A stretch of DNA of 54,930 nucleotides, taken from contig JAPOYU010000053.1 of assembly GCA_026706395.1 (NCBI GenBank), forward strand, positions 20,139-75,068, given 5' to 3'. The stretch comes from Chloroflexota bacterium. GTDB lineage: Bacteria; Chloroflexota; Anaerolineae; Aggregatilineales; Phototrophicaceae. How positions within the stretch are numbered: the first letter of the stretch is position 1; each line of letters opens with the position of its first letter. A program made the translations under genes and the position numbers. Positions 7,951 to 16,521 of the stretch are shown here, piece after piece. A model generated the notes under the pieces. The model made no database searches and had not been told where the DNA came from. It saw only the letters and a list, made by a program, of their open reading frames with translations.

Positions 7951-10900
7951 ATGACGCCGGACGAAAAGCCTAGCAACCTCGATACGGAGGATTTCGACAC
8001 GACGGAGCGAATTGGTCCGCCGCCGGCGCTTGACGACGACACCATGACGACCGAATTGGTCAAGGTCGATGCGGGAAGTAACGTGCCCTTTTCGCTGCCT
8101 CATGTTTCGGAACTGGACGAGGTTACCCCGCGTGATGCTCGCAAGGAAGCGGGCAAGCTGGTCACATTGCCGGCTTACAGTCAGATCGCCGCCCCACAGG
8201 ATTCGCCCAAGACCGACCTACGGTCAACGATTCAGTCCGCTCATGCCGTGGGAGCGGGAGCAAATGCGGCTCGCCGGCCTTCGCCTTCAGCCCCGACGCT
8301 GCCGCCCTTGCCCGACTCGCATGAACCGGTACCGGGTCCGCCCAGCGCGCAACATCATCGGAGAGCAGTGGAGGCGGGCAAACTGCCGCACAAGCGCCGA
8401 CGCAAGCGCCGCGTGTTGGGCCTGCCAGTGGGCTGCATTTGGGTATTGGCTGGATTGTGTCTGACGTTTTGCGGCGGCCTGACGCTTTTGACAGTCGGCG
8501 CGGCGATGGTCTTCCTGCCCCAGGTGGAAGCCGAATGGACCGAGCGCGTTGCCGTGGTTGACAACTACCGCGGCTTCGAAAGCACATTCATCTATGACCG
8601 CTACGGCAATGAGCTCTACGAGGCTTTTGGCGAAGGGCGGCGCGTTCACGTCAGCTTCGACCGCATCCCGCGATCTCTGATATTGGCCACCATCGCTATC
8701 GAAGACGACACCTTTTTCAAAAACATCGGCATTGACGTCGCCGCCACCGCCGTCGCGGCGCTGAATTACCTCGGCGCCTCCGCCGGCGAGAATACACCCG
8801 GCGGCAGCACCATCACGCAGCAGCTCGTGCGCAATGTCTTCTTCGACTTCGAGAAGCGGGCCCAACGCAGCATCGCGCGTAAAGCCGAGGAAATCTTGCT
8901 GGCGATTGTCCTGACGCAATCAAAGAGCAAAGAAGAAATCCTCGAAATGTATTTCAACGAGATCTATTACGGCAATCTGGCTTACGGAGCGCAGACGGCC
9001 GCGCAGACTTTCTTCGGCAAGGATGTCGACCAGCTCAGCCTGGGCGAAGCGGCGATGCTGGCCGGTTTGCCCCAAGCGCCCGCCAACCTCGACCCGCTCA
9101 ATCCCGACCCGGCCGTGCAAGCCGCGGTCGACGAGCGTTGGCGGCAGGTCCTTGGCGAAATGGTCGAAGAAGGTTTTATTACGCAGGATCAAGCGCGCGC
9201 CGTCCTGAAAGAGGGCCTGTCTTTCGTACCGGCCAAGGTCTCGCTGACGGCGCCCCACTTCACGGTTTATGCCCAGGGCGAGCTTGAACGCCTGATGCGC
9301 AGCCTGGGATACAGCCCGGAGGCGATCACCGGCGGCGGCCTGCGCGTCTACACGACGCTCGACCAAGATGTCAATCGCCTGGCGCAGCGCGCGGCGGCCA
9401 ATCAGGTGGCGCAGCTCCAGGCCAAGAACGTCAGCAATGCGGCGGTTGTGGTCGCCAAGCCGGCCAACGGCGAAATCATCGCCATGATCGGCAGCATCGA
9501 TTATGACAACGACGCGATCGACGGCAGCGTCAATGTCACGACTGCTTTCCGCCAGCCGGGCAGCACCATGAAACCCTTTACCTATTCAGCGGCGATGGAG
9601 CGGGGCATGTCGACCATTGATGTGCTTTGGGACACACGCAGTCAAATCGCGCTGCCGGGCTTGCCCGTGTACAGTCCCCGCAACTTCGATAACAAGTTTC
9701 ACGGTCCGATGACCATGCGCGCGGCGCTGGCGAACAGTTACAACATCCCGGCTGTTCAGACGCTGCGGGTGGTCGGCGTCGAGTATCTGCTGAGCCTGCT
9801 GCGGCGCTTCGGCATTACGACGCTGGACGAAGACGCTTCGAATTATGGTCTGTCGCTGACGCTCGGCGGCGGCGAAGTCAGCCTGATTGAACTGACCAAT
9901 GCATTCGCCGTCTTCGCCAATCAAGGCATCTATGTGCCCGTCACCTCCATTCGCTGCGTCATCAACAGCGATGACGAGATCATCTATCAATATGAGAACG
10001 GCTGCCCGGAGGGCCGCGTCGCCAGTGATACGGTCATCAATCTTCCGCGGCAGAAGCGCGTCCTTGATCCGCGCTTGTCTTTCATCATCACTGACATGCT
10101 CGGGGATAATGCAGCGCGGTCGACGGCTATGGGCGCGTATAGCTCTCTGCGCACGGATAATATCTTTGCCGCGGTCAAGACCGGCACCACGGACGATGTT
10201 AAAGACAATTGGACCATCGGCTATACCCGCAATGTCGCGGTCGGCGTCTGGGTGGGCAATAACGATGGCGATCCCATGATCGACTCCTCCGGTTTGACCG
10301 GCGCCGCGCCCATCTGGAATACGGTGCTGACCGGCATCTACGGCAACAGGGATCTGCTCGGCGCCTTCGCCAGGGACGGGCAATTGCTGAATGACCAGCC
10401 GATTCCGCCGACCGGCTTGACCCGGCGCCAGGTCTGCGATGTGCGCCGCCTGATCGAGCTGTCCCCGCGTTGCCCGGCGGACATCAATGAGTGGACGCTG
10501 GACGGGCCGGCCGGCATTCCCGATGAGGACGGCAACTTGAACTATCCGCCGGTCGCGCAGCGCTATCCGACGCCGGTGCCCGTCCAGGGTGCGGTCCTGC
10601 AAGAAGTATCTCCCGGCGTCTATCAGACTTTGGCTTATCCGCTCCCTCCGGAAATTGGAGCTGCCGTGCAATTCCGCGTGGCCCCGGGCGAGCAGCAGCC
10701 CATCCCGCCGAACTACTGCCGCGTGCCGGTGGAACATGCGCAAGAAGCGCTTGCCGCCGGTGCCCAGAATCTGGTTTTCATCGCCGGTCCGACCACATCG
10801 CAAGGCGACGCAATAGAAGCCGAGCGCTACGCTCGCGAGAATGGCTTGGCCTTCCTGCCTACGGTCGATTGCTGGCCCGGCGTTTATAGCCAGCAAAGAA

Positions 10901-11211
10901 TTGGCAATGTCGGCGCAGTGCTGCAGATTCAGCAGCCGGTCAACGGTCAATCAGTACGCGGTGTGCTCCCGATTATGGGCACGGCTCACTTTGACGGGGG
11001 CCAGGGCGAGAACTATCATTTTTACATCCGTGGCGGACAGTTTGCGGATTGGACGCCGCTCGGCAATCCGCATCACAACACGGTCGTCAACGGCCAACTC
11101 GAAACTTTGCATGCCGATGCCCTGCGCCCGGGCAATTACGTCTTGCGCCTGGCCCTCGTCCACAGCGGTAGCATCGTGCAAGCCGACGATGTCGTATTCA
11201 ACGTGCCATGA
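7951..11211 (+). CDS. Class A penicillin-binding protein with long cytoplasmic tail
   Basis: The protein has 1086 residues, well above the usual 700-850 for the family. The first 155 residues are disordered, acidic then Pro-rich, ending in a basic cluster (KRRRKRR) before one membrane segment (about 157-190). GT51 domain: catalytic Glu251 in AIEDDTFF and GGSTITQQ at 284-291. Transpeptidase: Ser538-x-x-Lys541, Ser596-Tyr-Asn598 and KTGT at 743-746. The C-terminal 250 residues include a Pro-rich stretch and a beta-domain near LQIQQPVNGQSVRGVLPIMG that resembles extracellular Ig-like or PBP-associated domains. It starts at ATG 7951 after GGAGAGG. All catalytic motifs are intact; it probably polymerises and cross-links peptidoglycan, with the tail as a possible site for cytoplasmic partners or phosphorylation. 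Confidence 0.95.
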   Translation: MTPDEKPSNLDTEDFDTTERIGPPPALDDDTMTTELVKVDAGSNVPFSLPHVSELDEVTPRDARKEAGKLVTLPAYSQIAAPQDSPKTDLRSTIQSAHAVGAGANAARRPSPSAPTLPPLPDSHEPVPGPPSAQHHRRAVEAGKLPHKRRRKRRVLGLPVGCIWVLAGLCLTFCGGLTLLTVGAAMVFLPQVEAEWTERVAVVDNYRGFESTFIYDRYGNELYEAFGEGRRVHVSFDRIPRSLILATIAIEDDTFFKNIGIDVAATAVAALNYLGASAGENTPGGSTITQQLVRNVFFDFEKRAQRSIARKAEEILLAIVLTQSKSKEEILEMYFNEIYYGNLAYGAQTAAQTFFGKDVDQLSLGEAAMLAGLPQAPANLDPLNPDPAVQAAVDERWRQVLGEMVEEGFITQDQARAVLKEGLSFVPAKVSLTAPHFTVYAQGELERLMRSLGYSPEAITGGGLRVYTTLDQDVNRLAQRAAANQVAQLQAKNVSNAAVVVAKPANGEIIAMIGSIDYDNDAIDGSVNVTTAFRQPGSTMKPFTYSAAMERGMSTIDVLWDTRSQIALPGLPVYSPRNFDNKFHGPMTMRAALANSYNIPAVQTLRVVGVEYLLSLLRRFGITTLDEDASNYGLSLTLGGGEVSLIELTNAFAVFANQGIYVPVTSIRCVINSDDEIIYQYENGCPEGRVASDTVINLPRQKRVLDPRLSFIITDMLGDNAARSTAMGAYSSLRTDNIFAAVKTGTTDDVKDNWTIGYTRNVAVGVWVGNNDGDPMIDSSGLTGAAPIWNTVLTGIYGNRDLLGAFARDGQLLNDQPIPPTGLTRRQVCDVRRLIELSPRCPADINEWTLDGPAGIPDEDGNLNYPPVAQRYPTPVPVQGAVLQEVSPGVYQTLAYPLPPEIGAAVQFRVAPGEQQPIPPNYCRVPVEHAQEALAAGAQNLVFIAGPTTSQGDAIEAERYARENGLAFLPTVDCWPGVYSQQRIGNVGAVLQIQQPVNGQSVRGVLPIMGTAHFDGGQGENYHFYIRGGQFADWTPLGNPHHNTVVNGQLETLHADALRPGNYVLRLALVHSGSIVQADDVVFNVP

Positions 11212-11280
11212 TCACAAGCAATCCTAATAGCGGCGATTGCAGGGGCGACTCTTTGGGGCGCCCGCCGAGTTCTGCCCCAT

Positions 11281-11345
11281 CCCCGGCCCTTCCGCCATAT
11301 AGATGAGGAGGAGGCCGGGGGCGGGCTAGGCCAAACGGCCTTTCT
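11281..11345 (+). terminator. Possible terminator after the PBP gene
   Basis: An inverted repeat CCCCGGCC (11281-11288) / GGCCGGGG (11313-11320) with a 24-base loop is followed by a small hairpin AGGCC-AAAC-GGCCT (11328-11341) and the tail TTCTT. The U-tract is weak, so this is tentative. Confidence 0.35.
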
Positions 11346-11418
11346 TGAATTCTCACTACATTATTGGAACTACTTGTGTCCCGCTGCCAGGCTGCAATTG
11401 GCGCTTTCGCGAATCATC

Positions 11419-11430
11419 GAACATTTGGTC
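11419..11430. promoter_or_regulatory. GAACATTTG half-palindrome site
   Basis: GAACATTTGGTC, one mismatch from the palindrome at 11900. It lies beside a TATCAC/GTGATA inverted repeat around 11431-11455. A LexA-type operator is possible but unproven. Confidence 0.25.
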
Positions 11431-11516
11431 TATCACCATGGCAAAAGCTGTGATACCATACTCTTATCACGAAAACGCTCGGGGAGCTGCAATCCGAAAA
11501 CATGACCCAATCCACA

Positions 11517-11697
11517 CCATTGGCACAAATCCGGCAAATGCCAAATCACCTTGCAAGCCCCGCCATTCCTGGCTTGCGCCCTATTTCGCCATTGGCACAT
11601 TGGCACAAAAAAACTTTTTGTCGCGTGCCAATGCCAATCGATCGCCGATTTGCTCTGCAATCCCCGCCATCACAAGCATTCGCCATTGGCACAAATC
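11517..11697. repeat. TTGGCAC repeat cluster with nested palindrome
   Basis: A 15-base direct repeat starting CCATTGGCAC occurs at 11517-11531 and 11683-11697. Midway, ATTGGCAC (11599-11606) and GTGCCAAT (11625-11632) flank an A-run/T-run core CAAAAA-AAC-TTTTTG (11606-11620). GCAAGCC (11553-11559) and GGCTTGC (11571-11577) form a further 7-bp stem. The arrangement is symmetrical about the A/T core. Confidence 0.7.
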
Positions 11698-11899
11698 ACA
11701 ATTCTCATTGCCGGGAAAGCGCAATGGGGGTCTTCCAGCTAAATGATGCGAAATCCACTGAAGATTCGGCCCTCAGCAGCCAGCCTCACCTTCCCGATGA
11801 TTCGGATGCCCGCCAGGAGTGTCTTGTGGCTGTCTACTCGCCACTAGAGATGAGGCGGAGGAGGCTGGGCAGAGCTAAAAAAACCAGTATAAAAGTCAT

Positions 11900-11911
11900 G
11901 AACATTTGTTC
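11900..11911. promoter_or_regulatory. LexA-like palindrome GAACATTTGTTC
   Basis: GAAC-N4-GTTC matches the SOS-box type used by Gram-positive LexA proteins. It sits just after a TATAAA-like stretch (near 11888). No lexA or clear target gene is adjacent, so the role is unknown. Confidence 0.35.
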
Positions 11912-12183
11912 TTCTCTTCCGCTCAAAATGATGATACACTGTCCCTATGGACTGTCTCATGCGATCAATCTCGGCTCTCAGCGGATTCCGTCCTCGGATT
12001 TCCGCCTTCGCCGCCCGACCGAGGGGGGTACCCCCCCCCCGTATCTATACTGTGTCTATACACTTGCCGATTTATCGGGTCAGCATGGGGTTTTTCAGGA
12101 CGCTATGGCGCCGGCTCGCATGCAAACGAAAATCATACCAACGACGCCCGGCATATTGTCCGTTTCGGCCAGAAAACTATGCC

Positions 12184-12236
12184 TTTTGTCCGAAAAAAAT
12201 TTTTCTTTGTCCGACAATGGACAATGTCGGACAATG
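12184..12236. repeat. TTGTCCG palindromic block, copy 1
   Basis: The block contains TTTGTCCG, an A-run/T-run core, TTTGTCCG again, and a perfect 10-bp hairpin TTGTCCGACA (12207-12216) / TGTCGGACAA (12225-12234) with an 8-base loop. The reverse complement of 42463-42513 aligns to it over about 50 bases with few differences. Confidence 0.75.
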
Positions 12237-12367
12237 CGCAAACGCAAAGCTAACAATCGCTTCGCCAATTGCTGCTCGCTCGCGAATCGCCAAAGTACGG
12301 GGATACAGCGGAAAATGATCAGGACGAACCGCGGAGGCGGGCTGGAATCAAACGCCAGGGCGCCAAC

Positions 12368-13030
12368 ATGACGGAAAAGACAGCGCAGCCAGTCGACGTA
12401 CCCGAGGCGATGCTGTCGCAGGAATCGCTGCGGCAGGCGCAGGCCATGCCCTGGAAAGCGGGCAACGAGATTCGCCGCCTGTTGATTCTGCCCTTTGTAA
12501 TTTGGGCGCTGCGCGGTCTCGATGTTGGTGGTGGCTGGCGCTGTTATGGCCTGCCCATCATCCAGCGTCATCGCCGAAGCACCATCCGCATCGGCCGACG
12601 GATGAACCTGCGCTCCACTGCCCGAAGCAACCCCTTGGGGCCGAACCATCCGGTCATCATCAGCACGCGCCGGCCGGGCGCCGGGCTGACCATCGGCGAT
12701 GACTTCGGCATGACCGGCGGCTCGCTGGTTTGCGATGAGCGCATCACCATCGGCGATCGCGTCTGGGTTGGCGCCAACGCTATCATCGCCGATACCGACT
12801 TTCATCCCCTCGACCCTGAGCGGCGGCGGACGAGCCCGCTCGCAGCCGAGACTGCCCCCATCGTCATCGCTGATGATGTCTTCATCGGCATGAACGCGCT
12901 GATCCTCAAGGGCGTGACCATTGGAGCCGGGGCGGTGGTCGGCGCGGGAAGCGTCGTAGCGCGCGATGTGCCGCCGGGCGCTGTGGTAGCCGGCAATCCC
13001 GCGCGCGTCCTCAGCGAACTGGGCGGCTAA
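12368..13030 (+). CDS. Left-handed beta-helix acyltransferase (maltose/galactoside O-acetyltransferase-like)
   Basis: The protein has 220 residues. Hexapeptide repeats of the [LIV]-G-x-x-x-x type run through about 105-215 (LTIGDDFGM, ITIGDRVWVGANAIIADTDFHPLD, IVIADDVFIGMNALILKGVTIGAGAVVGAGSVV). The His in ADTDFHPLD matches the catalytic position of the family. PAGNPARVL-like ending (VVAGNPARVL) is the usual C terminus. It probably moves an acetyl or other acyl group from CoA to a sugar or glycan. ATG 12368 is the first start placing the N terminus in family-like sequence; no strong Shine-Dalgarno is seen. Its stop overlaps the convergent TIR-FHA gene by 4 bases. Confidence 0.87.
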   Translation: MTEKTAQPVDVPEAMLSQESLRQAQAMPWKAGNEIRRLLILPFVIWALRGLDVGGGWRCYGLPIIQRHRRSTIRIGRRMNLRSTARSNPLGPNHPVIISTRRPGAGLTIGDDFGMTGGSLVCDERITIGDRVWVGANAIIADTDFHPLDPERRRTSPLAAETAPIVIADDVFIGMNALILKGVTIGAGAVVGAGSVVARDVPPGAVVAGNPARVLSELGG

Positions 13031-13797
13031 TCCTCGTACACTAGGTCGTAAGTCAGCAGGACAGTTTCACCAATCGCGATGAAGTCGCCGTCGTTCAAGA
13101 TGATCGCCGCCCCGATGTGAGCGCCGTTGACCCGCGTGCCATTGCTGCTGCCCAGGTCTTCCAGGTGATAGTCCCCCCCGCGCAGCGTCAGACGCAGGTG
13201 ATAGCGGCTCACCTGCGCATCGCGGATGACGATGTCGTTGGCGAGGTCCCGCCCGAGGTTGACCACTTCGCGCTCCAGGCGAAATAGCTTATTCAGCAGC
13301 GGACCGCGCCGCATGACCAGCCAGTAGCCCGGTTCACTGGGCATGACGCTCCTGTCGATCTCGGCGGCGTCTTCGATCGGTCGGGCGAGCGACTTCCGCT
13401 CAGCGCTCTGCAGGTCTAACTGCCGCTTGAAGTCGCCGACGAAATGATCCCAGAAGTGGTTCTCATCGCCGAATTCATCGGCCTCGTAACGATGCACCAG
13501 CTGCAAACGCGGGTGCTCGGCCGCCGTTTCAAATACGAGAGCGAATACAGGTATGCTCGCGCCCAAGGCAAAAGCCCAGGCATAGGTCACAGGAATCGAC
13601 GAAGCCCCGGCTGCCGTCAGCAGGACGATCAGCGCGTCCGCCGCTTGGATCGCCGCTTCCACGCCCGGGTGCCATTCCGCATCGCCGGCCGGCTGCGGGT
13701 TGATCCAGGGACGATGGCCTTGCGCCAGCAAAATACGGCGGACTTCTTCAGCGCGCGCTTCGTCCTCTGGCGCATAGGCGAGATAGACGTTCTTCAT
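13027..13797 (-). CDS. TIR domain-FHA domain fusion protein
   Basis: The protein has 256 residues. Residues 1-90 (KNVYLAYAPEDEARAEEV, then ADALIVLLTAAGASS, then TYAWAFALGASIPVFALV) follow the TIR/TIR_2 strand-helix pattern. The glutamate needed for NADase activity, expected where related proteins have YEWGYAL, is Ala73 here. Residues about 175-252 form an FHA domain with Gly182-Arg183, Ser197-Arg-Tyr-His200 and GSSNGTRVNG, the phosphothreonine-binding signature. It therefore looks like a phosphopeptide-reading adaptor rather than an NAD-degrading toxin. ATG 13797 leaves 13 bases after the GT4 gene; an upstream ATG at 13830 would overlap that gene. It probably shares a transcript with the GT4 gene. 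Confidence 0.85.
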   Translation of the reverse strand: MKNVYLAYAPEDEARAEEVRRILLAQGHRPWINPQPAGDAEWHPGVEAAIQAADALIVLLTAAGASSIPVTYAWAFALGASIPVFALVFETAAEHPRLQLVHRYEADEFGDENHFWDHFVGDFKRQLDLQSAERKSLARPIEDAAEIDRSVMPSEPGYWLVMRRGPLLNKLFRLEREVVNLGRDLANDIVIRDAQVSRYHLRLTLRGGDYHLEDLGSSNGTRVNGAHIGAAIILNDGDFIAIGETVLLTYDLVYED

Positions 13798-13810
13798 CGT
13801 CCGGGTCGCC

Positions 13811-14959
13811 TCACCGCAAGACCTGATCATATACAGCGATGGTCTTGTCTACCATTCGCTGAACGCTGAAGTGTTCTTCGAGGCGGGCCGCGCCCAGCAG
13901 CCCCATATACTTTCGCAGCGAGCGATCACTCAGCAATCGTACAATCGCTCCCGTCAGGGCATCGACATTCCGCGGCTCGAAGAGGATGCCGGTTTCGCCG
14001 TCCCGCACCACTTCGGGTATCGCGCTGACGCGGCTGGCAATTACCGGGACGCGGCGCGACATCGCTTCCAGCAGGACCAAGCCAAAGCCCTCCCAAAGGC
14101 TCGGTACAAGCAGCACATCAAAGGCGGCCATTAGATCGATGGCCTTAGGGCGCCAGCCGAGCCAATGCACGCGATCGGCGATGCCAAGCGCGGAAGCCAG
14201 ACGCCTCAACTCGGCTGCTTTCTCCCCGTCGCCAGCGATGACGAGATGCGCGCCGGGAAACTCAGCTCGGAGGCGGCGCAGGGCTTCCATGGCGTAGGGA
14301 ATGCCCTTCTGCTCCACCAGGCGGCAGACCAGGCCCAAGAGCAGCGCGTCATCATCCAGATTCAATTCCGCACGCAGTTTCAAGCGGGCCGCATCAATTT
14401 CAGCATCGCTCATCCAGCTGTAATCCATACCATAGTGGACGATTTTGACTTTGTCGGTTGGCGCGCCTTCGATATCGACTGTGAATTGCTTGATGGCATA
14501 TGATATAGCGATGCCGGCATCAATCCGGCGCCAAAGCCAGCGATTGATCCGGCGCCAACGCGGGCGATAGCGAAACTGATCGTCGTTGTGCCGGCTGCTG
14601 ATGATGATCCGGGTGCCTACCGCCTTGGCTGCGAAATAACCAAAGACATCCGCATGAATCAGATGTGTATGTACGATGTCAGGCTGCATCTCCCGCAAGG
14701 CGTTGCGGAGCTTGAAAAGCAGCGGTAAATCATAGTCGCGGCGGATGATCAGGCTTGACGTGGGAATACCGCGGTCGGCCGCTGTTGCAACCATGTCTTC
14801 CATCGGCTTGTCAGGCTCGACCAGGATGATCAGGCGGGCGTCAATCCCGCGATTGCGCAGACCGGCCAGAAGAACCAGAAGGTGACCTTCGGCGCCACTA
14901 ACGCGGGTGACCTTTATGATATGGACGACGCGCATAAGGCCTCGGTCAGCTTGGGTCAC
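13811..14959 (-). CDS. GT4-family glycosyltransferase
   Basis: The 382-residue GT-B enzyme has the N-terminal pattern VVHIIKVTRVSGAEGHLL, IVHTHLIHAD near 95-104, and the C-terminal nucleotide-sugar motifs VCRLVEQKG, VIAGDGE and the E-x7-E segment PSLWEGFGLVLLEAM. It probably transfers a sugar from a nucleotide donor in polysaccharide or glycolipid assembly. GTG 14959 is used because GAGG precedes it by 9 bases; ATG 14935 is an alternative with GAGG closer. It leads the TIR-FHA gene on the same strand. Confidence 0.92.
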   Translation of the reverse strand: MTQADRGLMRVVHIIKVTRVSGAEGHLLVLLAGLRNRGIDARLIILVEPDKPMEDMVATAADRGIPTSSLIIRRDYDLPLLFKLRNALREMQPDIVHTHLIHADVFGYFAAKAVGTRIIISSRHNDDQFRYRPRWRRINRWLWRRIDAGIAISYAIKQFTVDIEGAPTDKVKIVHYGMDYSWMSDAEIDAARLKLRAELNLDDDALLLGLVCRLVEQKGIPYAMEALRRLRAEFPGAHLVIAGDGEKAAELRRLASALGIADRVHWLGWRPKAIDLMAAFDVLLVPSLWEGFGLVLLEAMSRRVPVIASRVSAIPEVVRDGETGILFEPRNVDALTGAIVRLLSDRSLRKYMGLLGAARLEEHFSVQRMVDKTIAVYDQVLR

Positions 14960-14986
14960 GGTTAATCGCCTCGAATCCCATTTAGC

Positions 14987-16360
14987 CTAGCGTGGGATGA
15001 TCTCGCGAGATAAGGGCCCGATCACGCCGCGCTCGTCCACAGCGGCGATAGCGATGCCGGCATAATCGGTAAAGCCGTCCCAGGCCAGCTTGGTCTCTTC
15101 AAATGAAAACTGCTGATAGATCAGCGAATTGCGGGGGCGCAGGGCGACGATGTAGCTCATTGCGTCCGCCACCGGCTCCCATACCAATTCCCGCTTGCCA
15201 TCGTCGCGGTTGCGCAGGACGATATTTGCTGGCGGCCGCGGCCCGTCCCCGAGGGACTTAAGAATCGCGAGGATGACTTGCGCCGCTTGACGCAGGTAAT
15301 CCGGCTCGATGAATTCGATGGTATCAGTCGGGTCGGCATTGTGTTTTTCCTCGTAAGCATTGATGAGCCGTATCGCTGGGTAGCCGATCTCGCTGAATGA
15401 GAAGTGATCGCCATAACGGTTTTCCCGGTCGATCTCGTCCTGCACGTGCAAGTCCAGGTCAAGATTGTAGTTGTAGCCCAGGAAGTTGGCTTCCCGCGCC
15501 ATCTTGCGCGAGGCGGAGCTGTCGTTGGGGCCGGCGGAAAAAACGCGAATCTGTCGATCATTGCGATTGCCGTTGCTGTCATGCACATTGCCGATCGTAT
15601 CGACGTTGATCATGCCGAGCACATCAATATTCTTGTCGCGCACCCAGGCGGCGAAGTTTATACTGCCTTGCCGGTTGAATTCCTCGGCGGAGAAAAAGGC
15701 GAACATGACCGTCGCTCTGTGTTGCGTCGTACTCATGATACGCGCGAGTTCGAGCAAAGCTGCCACGCCCGAGGCGTTGTCGTTTGCTCCCGGCGCATAG
15801 GCGTCGCTATTCGTTAGGGGCAGGCCAACACTGTCGTAGTGCGCGCCGATGATAATGGTGCCGGCGTTCACTTCTGTGCCGCCGATTGCGCCGACGATAT
15901 TGTATTGCGTCGATTTGTCGTCAGAGGTCACGTAGGCTTCAAAGCGCTGCTCAAAGGTGTATAGGTTGCCGCCGGAGGCCGCGCTGAAGATTTCCAGTTG
16001 GTCCTTGATATATTTCCGCGCCGCGCCGATGCCCTCTCTGGGCGATACTTGCGATGAGCCGATATGCCTGGTACGAAAGCCTTGCAGGCTGCGGATATGG
16101 GACATTAAGCGGTCGGTCTCGACCTGTTCGAGCAGGGCGGGCAGGATGTTCTGGCCCGGTGCCACCGCCGTCACATCGATTTCCGATATCACAACTGGCC
16201 GGGCGGCGGCGTATCCAAGCGTCGCTCGCGGCGTAAAGGTTGCCAAAGGGGCAAGCGTTGGCGGGGCATTGTCGCTGGTTCCGAGGTTGCAGGCGAGCAA
16301 AAGCAGTATAAAGCCTGACAAGATGGCAGCGGTTCTCAAGTGCGCGCTTTTCCTGTCCAT
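14987..16360 (-). CDS. M28-family zinc aminopeptidase lipoprotein
   Basis: The protein has 457 residues. Signal peptide and lipobox LLLLAC give acylated Cys24. The M28 zinc ligands and catalytic residues are all visible: His174 and Asp176 (GAHYDSVG), Asp194 (GANDNASG), Glu226-Glu227 (SAEE), Asp254 (NVDTIGN) and His319 (GDHFSFSE). A C-terminal domain of about 90 residues (REIVW-like strands, FSFEETKLAWDGF) looks like a fibronectin type III or similar beta domain. It is probably a cell-surface peptidase releasing N-terminal amino acids. ATG 16360 is chosen because it starts the signal peptide; the frame is open further upstream without signal-like sequence. Confidence 0.93.
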   Translation of the reverse strand: MDRKSAHLRTAAILSGFILLLLACNLGTSDNAPPTLAPLATFTPRATLGYAAARPVVISEIDVTAVAPGQNILPALLEQVETDRLMSHIRSLQGFRTRHIGSSQVSPREGIGAARKYIKDQLEIFSAASGGNLYTFEQRFEAYVTSDDKSTQYNIVGAIGGTEVNAGTIIIGAHYDSVGLPLTNSDAYAPGANDNASGVAALLELARIMSTTQHRATVMFAFFSAEEFNRQGSINFAAWVRDKNIDVLGMINVDTIGNVHDSNGNRNDRQIRVFSAGPNDSSASRKMAREANFLGYNYNLDLDLHVQDEIDRENRYGDHFSFSEIGYPAIRLINAYEEKHNADPTDTIEFIEPDYLRQAAQVILAILKSLGDGPRPPANIVLRNRDDGKRELVWEPVADAMSYIVALRPRNSLIYQQFSFEETKLAWDGFTDYAGIAIAAVDERGVIGPLSREIIPR

Positions 16361-16521
16361 AGTGGCGATTTTAGCATAGAACGAAAAGCCGACAGGCTCC
16401 GCAAACGATAGGGTATGATAGTCGCATGGCAAACGGGGCCATCGTTGAAAAAAGCGGGATTCTTCACCAGCGCCGGTTTCTGGGTGACATCAGTGGAAGG
16501 GCAAAGCGTCGAGGAGGTCTC

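Larger units (their letters stand above)
11212..12367. other. Gene-free region with palindromic repeats
   Basis: About 1.15 kb lies between the PBP gene and the acyltransferase gene. Open frames cross it on both strands, but their translations are rich in Arg, Cys, His and Trp, match no family I know, and lack ribosome-binding sites. It contains a possible terminator (11281-11345), a TTGGCAC repeat cluster, GAACATTTG sites and a TTGTCCG palindromic block shared with the element at 42.3 kb. A GGGGGGTACCCCCC palindrome sits at 12023-12036. It could hold a small RNA or decayed mobile elements. Confidence 0.6.

Noticed and set aside
9586..10950. 454-codon open frame antisense to the second penicillin-binding protein
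   Set aside because: It lies wholly opposite a gene with intact catalytic motifs; the translation matches no family and reflects high-GC codon structure.
11517..11697. CRISPR array
   Set aside because: The TTGGCAC repeats are short, irregularly spaced and partly inverted, without uniform spacers or cas genes nearby.
12023..12036. GGGGGGTACCCCCC palindrome as a terminator
   Set aside because: No T-run follows, only more C, and no gene ends upstream; homopolymer length could also be a sequencing artefact.
11502..12371. 289-codon frame through the gene-free region
   Set aside because: Translation is low-quality, spans the repeat blocks, and has no ribosome-binding site; overlapping frames of similar length exist on both strands.
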